Shown here in pieces: positions 32,855 to 46,100 of a stretch of 64,000 nt of DNA. The translations under genes were made by a program, and so were the position numbers. The first letter of the stretch is position 1, and the number at the start of each line of letters is the position of its first letter. Origin of the DNA: Cristatella mucedo (Eukaryota; Bryozoa; Phylactolaemata; Cristatellidae); the NCBI GenBank assembly GCA_009760855.2, contig WPIO01000007.1, forward strand, positions 11,228,001 to 11,292,000. The letters run 5' to 3'. The notes below the pieces were generated by a model. That model searched no databases. It was not told where the DNA came from and saw only the letters and a list, made by a program, of their open reading frames with translations.

Positions 32855-33192
32855 AATCGAAAGCCCGGAACTCACTGACGACCAACGTCATAACATCCCC
32901 TGACTTGACCACATTTAAACAGAAACTAAACGCACATCATTGATCACAGCATTTAGCGGACCCGTCCGATTCGTCCTTGACGTGCTTATGTGTGCTGACG
33001 CTGTACATGCTGCCACTAACCATACGTGCATGCTGACCCTGTGCAGGTCACCCCTAAGCCATGCTATGCTTGTTGACGTTGAGCAGTCTATCGCTAACTA
33101 TTCAATCGTGCTTCTTTTGCAGCAAATGTAAAGTGCCAAGAAAGAGATGGAGTTCTCTGAGGGTGCTATAGTAAGTGTATTATAATTATTAC
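32855..33192 (+). mobile_element. LINE-A 3' end
   Basis: Plus-strand LINE-A 3' end from the last codons (PDLTTFKQKL) through the hairpin and a short ATT-rich tail. It ends about 95 bases before the ATG of the small candidate gene at 33287. Confidence 0.8.
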
Positions 33193-33286
33193 TCGCCGCT
33201 TCCGATCTCGACGCTTGCACCCGCTGCATTAGCACGACGTGAAAGCTTTCGCGTTCGTCTTAACTGAGACTCTAAACCAACGCGAA

Positions 33287-33675
33287 ATGGTGGCCAAAGC
33301 CGTCCTAGCAGCTGCGGCTGCAACGGCAGCAGTGCTGGGGATGGGACTCGGATACTGTCTATGGCGAAAACGCAGCAGTAAGTTCAAGCTCTAAATAGCA
33401 TTGCGGTATCTCTGCAGAATCCAACGAATGCGCCGAGTAAAACCCGACGAAAAATGCGAACGCAGGCTTTTTAACTGCTTGCATGCGTGGTTACAGAGCA
33501 ACAGACGGCGGTTTTCTGCGAATCGCGATGGCGGCGCCGCTGTACAGCCAGAGCCATCTCGCACAACGCCGCCAACGGCGTGATACTTGATGAACGGCCT
33601 CGGTTCAGTATTTTGGAGGCGAAAGAGTGCGAAAAGCGACGGGGCCTGTCTACCGTTGACTCCAAGTCGGTTTAA
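33287..33675 (+). CDS. Candidate two-exon gene: 89-residue single-pass membrane protein
   Basis: Exon 1 (33287-33377) codes for a start MVAK, an Ala/Gly-rich hydrophobic segment of about 20 residues ending GLGYCLW, then the basic RKRS. It stops at a GTAAGT donor. A 119-base intron (33378-33496) ends TGGTTACAG. Exon 2 (33497-33675) continues in the correct phase with a very basic region (SRWRRRCTARA) and a charged C-terminus to TAA. An N-terminal signal anchor followed by Arg/Lys suggests ER or mitochondrial outer-membrane anchoring with a short cytosolic tail. I do not recognise the family; the anchor alone recalls TOM20/TOM70 but no other feature does. A poly(A) signal follows at 33991. Exon 1 could instead splice to a distant exon. 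Confidence 0.4.
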
Positions 33676-33990
33676 GGAGGTCCGTGGAGTCGCGCCGAGG
33701 CGCCGCCGCTGTACGCCTCAGTGGCGACGCCTCAGGTAGCGGTGCGCGCGGCCTGCATGCACAGATCGGCTCCTCGAGCGAGCTCAGATGGATGTGGACA
33801 CCGCGCCCGACCCGCGACTAGACGTTCGCCCAGAAATAGCCTTTGCAACTGCAAGCCTATTGATCAAAATCAATGCTTGACACCAATGCGGAAGTGTTTC
33901 ATCCTCTGCCTTTCTAAAATAAGCTTTTTAGTGTAACGCATTTTCTCGTGTTGCCTTTTCTGCTAAATATGACACGGTGTTTAATGATCA

Positions 33991-33996
33991 AATAAA
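33991..33996 (+). terminator. AATAAA poly(A) signal candidate
   Basis: AATAAA in AT-rich sequence about 315 bases after the stop of the small candidate gene. It also lies just upstream of the RETREG exon at 34054, so it could be chance in an A-rich stretch. Confidence 0.3.
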
Positions 33997-34053
33997 ATTG
34001 AATCTATGAAATATAAATTTAAAAAAATTAATGGTCGAACTAGTTTCACCGAG

Positions 34054-34130
34054 TTCAACGCGAGATGTTTGGCCACATGGTTGTTGATGGCAACCGCAAA
34101 TTTCAGTTGGTTTTTCGGCTGCTCCTTTCG
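34054..34130 (+). CDS. RETREG: RETREG candidate exon, first hydrophobic arm
   Basis: Reads CLATWLLMATANFSWFFGCS in frame, ending in phase 2 at a strong GTGAGC donor. The N-x-x-[F/S]-W-F-F element resembles LNAAFWFF of RETREG3 TM1. The 5' border is poorly defined because the upstream sequence is A-rich. I took the AG at 34052-34053 (phase 0); AGs at 34042-34043 and 34062-34063 would give phase 2. Confidence 0.5.
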
Positions 34131-37100
34131 GTGAGCATTTAACTGTAATTTATTTCTTTAACTTATACTGGTGGATCACACATGTTTAGTTTTTACTTCA
34201 ATATATTTTAATTTAAATTCTCAATTTTTTTCTGTAGGCTCACTTTTATTTAAAATATTCTCCAGCAGTTACAAAAGTATTTTACTCATTAGATAAGAAA
34301 AAGCTTTAAATACCTTGCCAGGACTAGTTCTCAGCAGTCTTCGTGAATGCGCAGAGAATCGGTAAAATTAACTTATCGCTCTTTCGCTGGAAAAACTCAG
34401 ACGCGCCGCAAGAAAATGCAATCAATCCAAAATAATTTTCCAGAAAGATAAATAGGGATACGGTTAGCTGATTTGACAACTTCGGTTATATAGCTACCGA
34501 AGAGCCTTGGCGGCTGTCACCACCGTTAGCATTTGGCATAAAGAATTCCCCACTGACTCGAGCCCACGACTAGGACCGCGAGGGGCGAGCACCTTATCCT
34601 AAGGCTGAGATCCCGGGGCTCCCCTTGACGGACAACTCATTGCAGCCCCGTTGTAATCATTAAACATAATAATATCTGTTATAGCAAATACGAGGATTAA
34701 ATATATTTCTATGAAATGCAGTCAGTGTGAGACGCTCGGCTGTGAAATAGCGACACCGACTAGAGGACCATTAGACTGGCTGAGACTTCTCAGTAAATAC
34801 CCGAAATTATTTTACCCCATTTATGATTTCACAGGCGATTACGACTGCGACTCATCGTGTTCATTCCAGCTATTATCTCACCAATCGAATCACCCATCCT
34901 TTCATGTTGGGATCGACCCAGCGGATCCCCCCCCCCGTCAAGTAACCATCAACTGGCAGTGATTCCAAACGCTGTATTTAATTAAATTACCGTAAGTCGG
35001 AAAAAAGTCTAGAACATTTTCACTTTCGAGGCACCAATTCAGCAAGCGTAGATTGGTCGTAGACGGGACCATGCTAGCTGAAAAGCAGGTGCCCGAATAT
35101 CATGACACTGCGTTCACCAACTTCAAATCACAATGGAGAGCTCGTAAACAGGTGTCAGGTAAATACTAATACATCGCCAAAAAGATTGAAAGCTGTAAGT
35201 CCCAGGATGGTGTAAACCTAGCTAATAATGCGACTGGGCTTGCGCACCTTTGCCAGTAGCATTTTCATAATAATAATAATACATTTGATAAAGCACCTTC
35301 AGAGAACTGCATATCTTTCTAGGCACTTTACATTTGATGGTCTTAGGGAACTTTCGATTGGAAGCCCAATTTGACTCTTGAGGCATTAAAAGGCAGAAGG
35401 TTTACTTCATTCACTACTTCTTCAGTCTAGGCTAACGTAAAAATTTACCTGCACATTACCGGAGCAAGTCCCACTCTTTACACCAAATTATCGGCAGAAA
35501 CTGCAGCAAAGAAGAAAGAGGCCCCATACCCTAATATTACAAACTAATATTCTCGTGAATTTTTTTATGAAAAACATCCATTGCTGTGCACGTGTCATGC
35601 TTCAGCAACGACGTCGAAAATAGGCTTGTACTTTAACCTTCAAAATGACGAAAGTATAATTTTTTTCTCCAACGGCAGCTACCTTGGTCAAGTCGGTCAC
35701 CTACCAAAGAAGGGTACGAGCTACGCTTCTTGCCTTCCACGCTTTTCTAGCAAATTGCAGCAGCAAGGGTAAATGTTCATGACTACATATAGGTGCTAGG
35801 GCCACTGCCATAGAAGCCACAATATATATATATATATATGTATGAATATATATATATATATATGTATGAATATAAATATATAAATAAAAATATATCTACA
35901 GGTTTGGATATATACATTGTGTGACTTCCATTTACAGAACGTGCATTCAAGACTATGGAGATTGATAGCAGGTATATATCTGCATTTTAAGACTTCTGCA
36001 TGCTGAAAGGTGAGATTGTGACAGTGCTTGCGACTACTAGATTACTAGCGGCTCCAAAATTGTAACGGTCAGGAACTGGAGATGTCATAATCAATTGTTG
36101 ATATGGTATAGACAGCGCACGGCTGCCACCGTCGGCACCGACCGGCGCAACGGATCGAAGCAACCTATGCTAGGCACTGTGCCGCGCTGCGAGGTGCAGC
36201 GTTGACCGCCGCTGTGAAGCGCTTGCAAGGACGAATACCAGCCCCGTGCGCTGGGAGCGAGCGTTGAATCTGACTTCCTGTCAGGAGCCGCGCCATAGAG
36301 TTTGTGACGTCATTTAGCGGAGTTATTACTCAGTAAAAACAAAGATTAATCGTACTTGAACTATGAGACGAGTTTAAGGTGAACTGAACATTTTAACCGA
36401 ATAGATATTGTAGCTCTAAGCGCGAGCATAACGAATTAACCTTTTTATACCCTGCGATTAATGGGCTGATACACTGAAAACAAAACGTTTTAATTAAGCA
36501 CTACAGTAACTACACGATTGAGCAGCATGTAACTTTCTCCTGGCCGGTCTTTCTGTATGTGCCTGAAGGTGCCGACAGATGATGCGAAACTCTACTGCTA
36601 GGCTTGTCTTTGTCAAATCACCGGATTGGCTAAATAACAGCACTGCTATCCAACTGGTACTGGCTCTTAATAATAATAATAATATTAATAATAATAATGC
36701 ACTTGATAAAGCGCCTTCAGAGAACTCAATCTCTTTCTAGGTGCTTTGCATTTGCTGCAAGGGAAACACGATCGAATGGTGAGTGGTGTCATGCTTGATA
36801 AACAATGCGAATAACATGGTTAAGGGTGATCTGCTGCATCAGTTTCAGCCTGTTCGCGCCCTCAGGTCCTGTGTGGACAATAAATTAGCTGTCCCATTCC
36901 TCCGCTTAAAGACAGTTGGCGACAGAAGCTTTAGCTCTGCAGGTCCTAGACTGTGGAACTCGCTTCCACAATTCTTACGCAACGACATCTACTCTCCAAC
37001 TGCCGACTATGGCACATCTTTTTCAGCGGTCCTGAGCTGCTACTTCTATGCTACTCACTACCTCAACTGCTCTCCTAACTCTGCTATGCTTCCCACTTTC

Positions 37101-40100
37101 TCTTTGTTGCGTGAGCCGAAGTCTGTTGGCTACCGAATGCGTACCTAAAGCCGCTTAGGCTGTGAGTGCGCTATAAAAAACTCTCCTGCGTAACTCCCAC
37201 ATGGTCTTTATGACTTTGTGGAGTTACTGACGGAGATACATTACATTACATTACATTACATGCACAGGGTCAGCACGCATAGGCGCATAAGGGACGAATC
37301 CCACGGACCCACTAAATTCTGTCATAAATAAGTGCGTTTTTAAATTCTTTTTAAATGTGGTCAATTAAGGGGATGTCACGACGCAAGTCGGAAGTGAGTT
37401 TCAGGCATTGGGACCATACGAACTAGGTGCACGGTCTCCAAAGAATTTGAGGTTTGTACGAGGTATTGGTAGACTGTTGGATTCCGAAAAGCGGGTGGTA
37501 CGCTGCTTGGCCTGGTGGGGGTGTAGATCTGAGAGATAGGCTGGAGCCAAAGAAGAAAGTGACCTAAAAGTGAGCGACGAAACCTTGAAGTCAATCCGTT
37601 GTTTCACTGGTAGCCAGTGCAGGTCGGCGAGAAGTGGTGTAATGTGGCAGCTGCGACGCTCACGACATACAAGCCTAGCTGCAGAGTTTTGCACCAGCTG
37701 CAATCGCCTGATCGCACGTGCGGATAGGCCAGCAAGCAGTGTGTTGCAGAAGTCGAGACGGGATTTCACGAATGCATGGACCAACTTGGACGTGGTTTCC
37801 TTATCTAAACAAGCCCGAATTTTAGCAATGTTATGAAGCTGAAAGTAGGCAGACTTGATTGCGGAGCTGATGTGGTCGTCTAACGAGAGGTCACTTTGGA
37901 ACATGACACCTAGATTTCGCTGTCAGCCTGTACGCAAATCGGCTAGAAGTCAACTGTCGTATCCCTCTTAATATGAAGCTACCGTTTATGCTTTTTACGA
38001 ATACATTGTTGTGGTTAGCACTGAGTGCAGAATATCTGGCGCTGTGTCGTTATCGTTGGCGTACGGCGAGCTGCAGGCCTTGGCACACTGCATGCGCTGT
38101 GCCGCTACCCGACCGAGCTAGAGTTTCGCGATCATGGCAATGCGCCATCAACTCGTCGCAAATCTTTTGATGACCCTGCCTTTATTCATATGCTCCCAGA
38201 GCCTGGAGCTCACTCATGACTGGTGTCACGACGTCCCCCGAATTTACTACATCTAAAAAGAAGTTGAAAACGCACTCGTTTCTCGCAGCATTGCTTGGTC
38301 CAAGTAATTTGACCCCAATGTGGTTTTGCGTAGTGACACTTCGCACGCATTCACTAACCGATTGACGGGCTCCCTTTCCAGCGCATAAATATTGCCTAGA
38401 ACAAGATTTAGCTCTCTTGGAGCTATAGTGTGCATATTGGCGGCTGAAATGCTGGCGCCAGCTAAACCAGCCAGATTATGGCAGATAATCATTATTCGCG
38501 ATTATTCGATAATCTCTGGCCGTGGTCCTATACAAAGCCGGTACCTTGAGATTGGCAGTTGTTGCAATTCCAGACTCGGCTTTGGCATCGGAGCTTATTT
38601 GAGCTCTAGGCCAGAGAGCCATCGGTGTACGTCACGGGCGCTGTCGAACCCCCGTTAACAGTTCGCTGCTGTCAGATAGACTAGTCTAGGGCATGAGCGC
38701 TCTTCGTCACGGCCGTGTTTCCCCCACTGTCGGCATACCTACGTGCATTGATGCAGCACTAAGCTGTAGTAGCTAGCTAGCCTCGATTACCGCACAACGC
38801 GTTTTTAGCACGAATTCAACCAAGGTTATAAGGATCATTTCTGTATCTGGCTGTATCTGATCAGCTCTCAGGAGTAGGAAGCACTGATCAAACTGCGGAG
38901 AGACCGACGGGCGGCCGACCTCTAGCGAAAACAAGACCAGGCCACGGCAGAAGGGGCGGAACGAGGGTGTTTATGGGCGGGCCTGCTAGTGGGGCTCAAC
39001 TAGATCGACACTAGTGTCAAGGTTCTCGGTTCGTCCGTTCAGACATTTAAGAAAATATGTATTTTATATTTAAGTAAGAGTTATTGATTCGTGTAGGCAC
39101 GCGGCGCGAACTCCTGGGTACAAAATTGGGTTGGCCGTCTGTAATGGAGCGAAACTACGTCACAGTATCAACAGAGAGTGTTGACCAGCATGTGCGTAGT
39201 CCGTCTGTTGACTCGCGAGACAGCGCTGTACGGAAATGCAGGGGATACGTGCACATCTCGAGCGGGATATAAGAGCTTTCATGCACCGGCATCAGCTGTC
39301 CGTTCTGCGCATCCAGTCATTGCTGATGTGGGAAAACACTTTACACAGCATTCTAGCAATGGTGGCTGCAGTCGCTGGCGTGTGGTGAATATGCGGCAGC
39401 AGAGCAGCTGTTTGTACCCTTGCGCAATCGTTGCTGGAGCTCTTCGCTTCTGCGTGCCATGGGGTTTGTGCATGTTTTTTAAAAGCACTCGCGTGTCCGC
39501 GAATTATCAGGATTCCGATTTCCGTCTTCGCGGCGACCCTGCGGCTCCTGCGAACTCCAGCAGTGATATTAATGCCTTTGCGCAGTCGTCGATGTGATCG
39601 ACTACTTTTGACTTCCCTCCGTACACCCAGAGATCGAGAGTAGGATTGAGAACAGTGAGACGACAGCGCTTTTGTTCGCGAATGGATTCGTTCGGTTTCG
39701 GTGTTGCGGCTCCTGAGACGGAACCCGTCAGTAGCTCTCGTTCGGCCAACTTGCGTTTCCCGTTCAACGGCCTTACCTTCGTTCCTTCCTTTCAGGTTAT
39801 TTGAATCCTCCGGTGTCTCTTGTGTTTGCCTTTCCGCCTTGGCCGCAGCATGCTTCATTCTTCGCGACTATCTGCACAGCAGCAGCAGCTGCAGCGGCGG
39901 AAGTAGCAGCAATCGAGAGGAGATGCAGGGTAAGCCGGCGGCATAGCTGCGAGGGCTAAGCCGGATGAGCGTACTGTAAAACGTGCTGTCACACTTTGAC
40001 ACGATTTCGTGCTACTGGGACCAGAGCACCTCGCCTCGGTGTCGTGGGCATCGCTGTCACAGTCGTCGCTGCCGTACTGCTCTTGAACGCTCGCAAGGCC

Positions 40101-43100
40101 CAGTGGCGAGCGCGCGTGTGTGGAGTGAGAGATGGAGGTTTCTTTTTTAAAAGCTTGCCGCACGTTTCTAACCCCCAAGTTTAGCAAGGCTGTAGAAAGC
40201 GATCCACAGTAAAAGCGGCTGTTTACCCCTTTCATTCGTACATCTTTTACGTGCGTAGCAGGTGCGATTTCCTGCTGGATAATCCCTGCCATTGTATCGT
40301 CGTAATGATATTCGTAGCAACACTTTTTACTTGCGGATGTCACAGGTTGCCTACCTATTTTGTTATTAGTTTTTTCACTTGTCATATGTCTGCTTTTTTT
40401 GACAATGCACCTGAGAGACAGGTTTCAGCAAGGTTATGCTTTGTGGCGATTGTTGAACTCTTGTGCTGCAGACTTTAGTAAACCTCTAAGTTTGCTTCAC
40501 CATACTTGTCAAACAATGAGCTTCTTTTCAGAATAATTTATTGTGAAGCTTTCTTATCATTAATAATAGTAAATTGTAAAGCACTTTTAAGAGATCCAAA
40601 TCTCTTTCTAGGCGATTTACATATGCTGGAGCGAAAGTATGTCAATTTCTTTCGCAGATGTGCTCAAGTTGCCAAAACAGCCTTCAGATACATTTTCATT
40701 GGTTTACCAGTCAATTTTCCTATAAAAACAGCATATTTGAATGTTTAGCTCCACAAAACAGACGGCATCTGCATTTACTAGATTCAGACATAGAATTAAG
40801 CAAATCTTGCAAGGATTGGGCTGCAATTAATAATGATAATGCATTTGATATAGCACCCTCAGAGAACTTTAATTGTCGGGCAGTTTACCGATTTTGCCCA
40901 AGTTTTCGTCATGACGAGCAGGTCGAGGCTTTTCCAGAAATAAGGTCGCCTATTAATAGGGATTTATTGCACGTTGATCGAGGATTCCGAAGACAAGCGT
41001 TAAGTTTGACTGCCGGAGTTATAGCAGGCCTGAATACCACTGTTAGTGAGATGCACAGTAACGCTTGAGGGAGAATGCTCTGAGTGGTTCGAACCAGTGG
41101 ATAGTCAGCTCAAAGCTCCTCCAAACTAGCAGTGTCTCAGCTTGTGGCCCCTAATCGGCTACTCCGGGGTGCTTTTCTTCTTTTCAATGCATAATTCGCG
41201 GATCTTAGCAGCAGCAATAACACCTAGGAATGCATTTGAACTACGAAAACGAAGCGATAATAGGTAGGCACGATCATAACTAATATCTAGGTTACTAGAC
41301 GCTGGTGTATCTAACGCCGACCCCGGCATGGTAGACCCAGCCCGAAGCGATAAGCGTTGAGATGTCCATAGGCAGGTAATTTCTTACACTCTACGGTCAA
41401 ATAACAAACAGATAAGCTTTAAACGGGTCTTAGCTGTATTGGTTTCCTTGTATGCTGTTCACGAGAACTTTGGTTTTCGGACGAGTATTCTGCAACAGAC
41501 AAGAAACGCTAGTAGCTTTGGTGTCGGGATGTGATAATTATTTAGCCAGCGTCTATGCAGTGGTGGCCTTCGTTTTCTAGATACCATAATTGGCTAAACC
41601 TTGGTGCCTCTAGTTGTTTTGACTGCTGCAGTTAGCCAGGTGCTACACTTTGGTGTTTGGACTATATATACGAGCATCAATCCAATCACTGATGCTCATA
41701 TAGCCACTGTGCACAGATCGGCTCCAAGCTCCATGGATCGCCCTCCTAGTATTGGATATCTTCCGTGCTGGTATCCTGTAGGAGGCTCTACCACATTTTG
41801 GCCCATCCTAAATTTCCTGCTGCTGCCAAGATTTTTCTCTTGACTTGGTTTGGTGCATACTTGGAGTGTGATGCATGCCCGAATAGTACGTAGGTATGTT
41901 GAGTTTCCTGCTCCTGTTTAGGGTGCTATGCAAATGAATTATATATTTTTTAATTTTCAACTAAATGATGCCTCAGAATGCTGAAATGCAGTTGGAATTA
42001 AAAGCTAAGAAGCAGCCCCCAACCTTGACTGTGCACAGCTTTACCAAGTGGCTCTAACTGTCTGTCTCTTTCCTAAGGTACCCGGCAAGCAGTGTAACCG
42101 AAAGAGATCAGCTAAGGCAGGTCGTGGTTTGCTATCTCATCTGTCTGAGGACTGATAACCTCATTCATCCTTATAGCTTTGCAAGGATAATCGTGGCATG
42201 CCGCCAACTTCTGTGCATGCTCTTTAAACCATGTGTTGCAAGAGCTGCTGCTTAGTCTACTAAATAAGATCAAGTTGCTGCCTTCCATTTGTTCCCTCTG
42301 CTCAACCTCGGCTATCTTCGGCATAGCTCCCTACCTGGAAGGGTCTGTCTGGCATTAATATCTCTCAGCATAAGCAGCGGAAGAAAGGCTATCTTGAAAA
42401 GATTTCGTTGTTTCAATGATTGTGATCTTTCATGTGTCCTCAAAATTAATGTTCATCATCGCCTGCGTTCAAGCAAAGTCTAGAGTGGAGCCTTGTACAT
42501 ACTGTATCAGTCCTTCGATTGTAAGCACTTTGTTTTTTGTTAATAGTAGCTGTGTATCGTTAGATGCATGGCTTGATCGTTATGATGCTCGTTAGCATCC
42601 AGGCCACTGTTAAAGCATGTGGAAACATTCTGGGTCTGCTAAACACAGGTGGGGCACCCCTGCTTAGAAAGCACCTTAACGTGAAGCACACGTCCGGGCC
42701 AGAGAAGCCAGAGGAGTCCCGAAGATAAGGCACTAATCACTTTTCTGAGTCCCAGCTGTTTGAACACATTCTAGCTAATGGCTAACTCTTTAGCATCAAT
42801 GCTTATGGCTTACTTATTACCTCTGCTGAAGGAACTGTCGACGTGCTGATTACGTGCTTGGGTGATTTTTATAATGCGGGCCCGTCATAAGTGCACCTTC
42901 CCGACTAACCCCACCTGCTGCCAATGCTGGAAACACTTGTTTTCTTGAATCTTCTGTGGCGGTTCCTATGCCACGTGGACTGGCTTCAATGCACACGTAA
43001 ATGCAGCCAAGTGAAGGATGTCATATATCTCCTTGACGTAAGCTAGGCTTCATTGCCCTCCTCCTCCAGTTGCCTTTTAACGGCAATGGTAATTGCCCCA

Positions 43101-46100
43101 GTCGCCATCATTCTCTACAGACGATTGCATGAGACTGTCAAGCCGTCAACTGTCAAGCTCTTGCAGATTTCATTTGTAATAAGTGGAACTGTGACCTGTA
43201 ATTTCACTGCAATAGTAATGATAACGTCCTTTCAGTTTGCCGGTTGCAGTGACATGACCTTCGGTGTAACTCACCCTAGCAGCTCACACTTGCTCACCCG
43301 CTGCGTGAAACGAAAAATCGTGATGGCCAGGGTTTTTAACAGTGCTCTGAAGTTGCAGTCGAACCCAGACATCACAACTCCTAAAGTGACCATTTTGTGT
43401 ATTGCACAGTTGTGCCCCTTAAAAAGTTGTGGACTAGTAACATTTTCGTGGTCGTGCTGCAAACTCGCCAGCATGCACGATAGACTTTCTTTATTTGCCA
43501 GCATCCTCAGCATGCAGCAGCAAGGTTTGCTTATTCTCTTCGTGTGGCGTGTCTGCCTGATGAGTCTTGCATTTTTATGTAAATGATATTGTTTTTTATT
43601 TCGTATTGGATAAGTATTGATTAGACAGTTCTCTTCATGATTACACAATTTTTATCCTTTTTTAGCACTGGCTGAAAGTGGCTCTAATGGAAGGTAACGT
43701 TCTGCGCGCAGTGCTCCACGTCTAGCTCTTATGTAGCATATGCCGTTTGACATTAAAATATTATTCTGACTAGTATTGCATGCGATTAACCATCATTCAA
43801 CCAAGCATCCTGTCATAGGGATAAAGGTTGCTTATTATTTGAAGCAAGTCTGTGCCATCTGCTGTAAACTTCTAGCGGAATGTGCAGCAGAAAATAGCTG
43901 GCAGGCTGGCAGTGGGTAGGTGCTCTGTACTTCTGTGTAAGCCAGTCGTATCGGCGCTCTACCAACAGATATAATGAGCTGTACTTATGACAGGCATTTC
44001 CCTAGTGTACTATCGTACCACTGTTCCCAGTCGTCTGCCTTACTTTGCACAACACTGATATCTTTTTGGTGAATAGGCATTCAGTTCGCAGGCACGGAAA
44101 GTTTGGACCTTGCATCCTGCTTCGGTCATTCCCTGCAGTGACTTGGCAAGTCTCAGCTAAAAATGCTAAAAATTCAGCTCAAAACTCAGCTAAAAATTCA
44201 GCTCTACTTTCCTGCACCTCTGTGAACTGTCGTTTCCTTGTACTTTGCGAGCATACCTGTGCATTATTCAGTGCGTATTACTATCCTCAGGTCCTACTAA
44301 CCGTTGACCCTCGTTGCCTTCTTGTTTGCTGTTGCTTGGTGGCCCGAGCGTGATATCCTGCCTATGTCGTTAACCCTTGGTTATTGGTTCTCTTGGAGCG
44401 ATGTGCCGAGCTGGTTTGACCCAGTGGTTAAGGTGCTCGCTCCGACCAAGATCTGGCCGTGGTCGTGGGCCCGAGCCCCGTGGCACATGTGAAGCACCTG
44501 AATAGAGATTAGATTCTCTTAGGGTGCTATACAAATGAATTATATATTTTTTCATTTGTAAAGTGCCTGGAGAGAAATGTAGTTCTCGTTGGGCTCTATG
44601 CAAATGGCCTATTATCATTATCATAATTATTATTAGCAGTAATATTCATAAGTTTGTGTTATTTAGTTATGGGTCTCCAAAGGGCTTGTTTTGCCACCCA
44701 GTAAATACTATACGATGACAAGGCTGTTATATGGGTAAATCAGCAGGCTGCTTGAAGCTAATGTAGTAGTGGGTAATGAGACAGAGGACCAGAAAGCATT
44801 GGCATACGTATGTAGGTACGTCTGTCACCCTAAAAAGCTACAAAGACAAAGTGGGTGCTACGCTGGAGTTTTCTGTAGGCCACTCAAAAGCCTAAGCAAG
44901 TTTTGGTGTGCATTCAGTAGCCAACAGTCTTTACCTCATGCAATGACATCTATTCTTCTGCTGCTGACTATAACACATCCTCTCCAGCCGTCCTGAGCTG
45001 CTACTTCCATGCTACTCATTTCCTCGACCACCCTCCTGACTCAGCTTTCCTCGACTACCCTCCTGACTACACACTTTCTCTTTGTTGTGTGAGATAAAGT
45101 CTGTTGGCTACTGCATGCGTACCGAAAGCTGCTTAGGCTTTGAGTGCGCTATAGAAAATTCTCCTGCGAAACTGCGACTTAAGTCTTTGTGGCTTTGTGG
45201 AGTTACTGACTGAGTTACATTACATTAAATTGCACTACATTACATTACTTTACAGCAAAGAGAAAGTGAGAAGCATAGCTGAGTCAGGATAGCAGTCGAG
45301 GAAGTGAGTAGCAAGGAAGTGGCAGCTCAGGACGGATGATAAGTATGTGCCATAACCGACAGCAGGAGGGAAGATGTCGTGGCATATGGATTCTGGAAGT
45401 GAGTTACACTGCCTTTGACCTGCAGAGCAAAGACGTCTGTCGCCAATAGTCCTCAAGCAAAGGAGTGGAGCAGCTAATTTGTTGTCAATGGAGGGCCTGA
45501 GGGCAACAGGAGGCTGACACTGGTGCAGCAATTTAGCTAGGTGTGAAGGAGCCGTATCATGATGGGCTTTGTGGGTCACAGTGAGAATTTTAGCTCGGTA
45601 TCCGTTTATTAATTGGGACCCATTGCAGTTCCATCAGCGAATCCTACATACGGCTGACCCACTTGCCTTGTTGACCAATTTGAGATAGGTTTTCCAATTT
45701 CTGAGTAACATTTTTACCCATAAGAGGTTTTCCAATTTCTGAGTAACATCATGTTTACCCATAACTAGTACGATAGTTTGGTCTCCATTCAAACCGAGAA
45801 AATTTGCTGCCCAGCAAGTGCGAATGTCAGTAATACATGCAGCAAGGAAATTGAGAGAGCTTGACAAGCTGGAAGGAAGTAAGGGGCTATGCGAGCAATT
45901 CGGGCTTCCTTAGATAAAAACTATGCGGCTAAGCTGGACCATGCATTCATGACGTCCCGACTAGACATCTGTAGCTCAATACTTGTAGGTCTTTCTGCCT
46001 GTGCAACAATATGCTGACGGTGCAAAACTCGGCTGCAGGCATATCTGACTTAAACATTGCAACAGCCCTGTTAAACCACGACTTTTGAGGCTTTGTCACT

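Noticed and set aside
39292-39858. 188-codon minus-strand ORF
   Set aside because: It overlaps the RETREG exon at 39796 on the opposite strand, is Arg/Ser/Thr-rich without a domain, and looks like a shadow ORF in CpG-rich sequence.
39855-40385. 176-codon minus-strand ORF
   Set aside because: No recognisable domain; low-complexity Cys/Ser end is antisense to the RETREG Ser codons.
43053-43586. 177-codon plus-strand ORF
   Set aside because: No domain, no consistent splice signals, and an equally long ORF on the other strand; it lies between RETREG exons.
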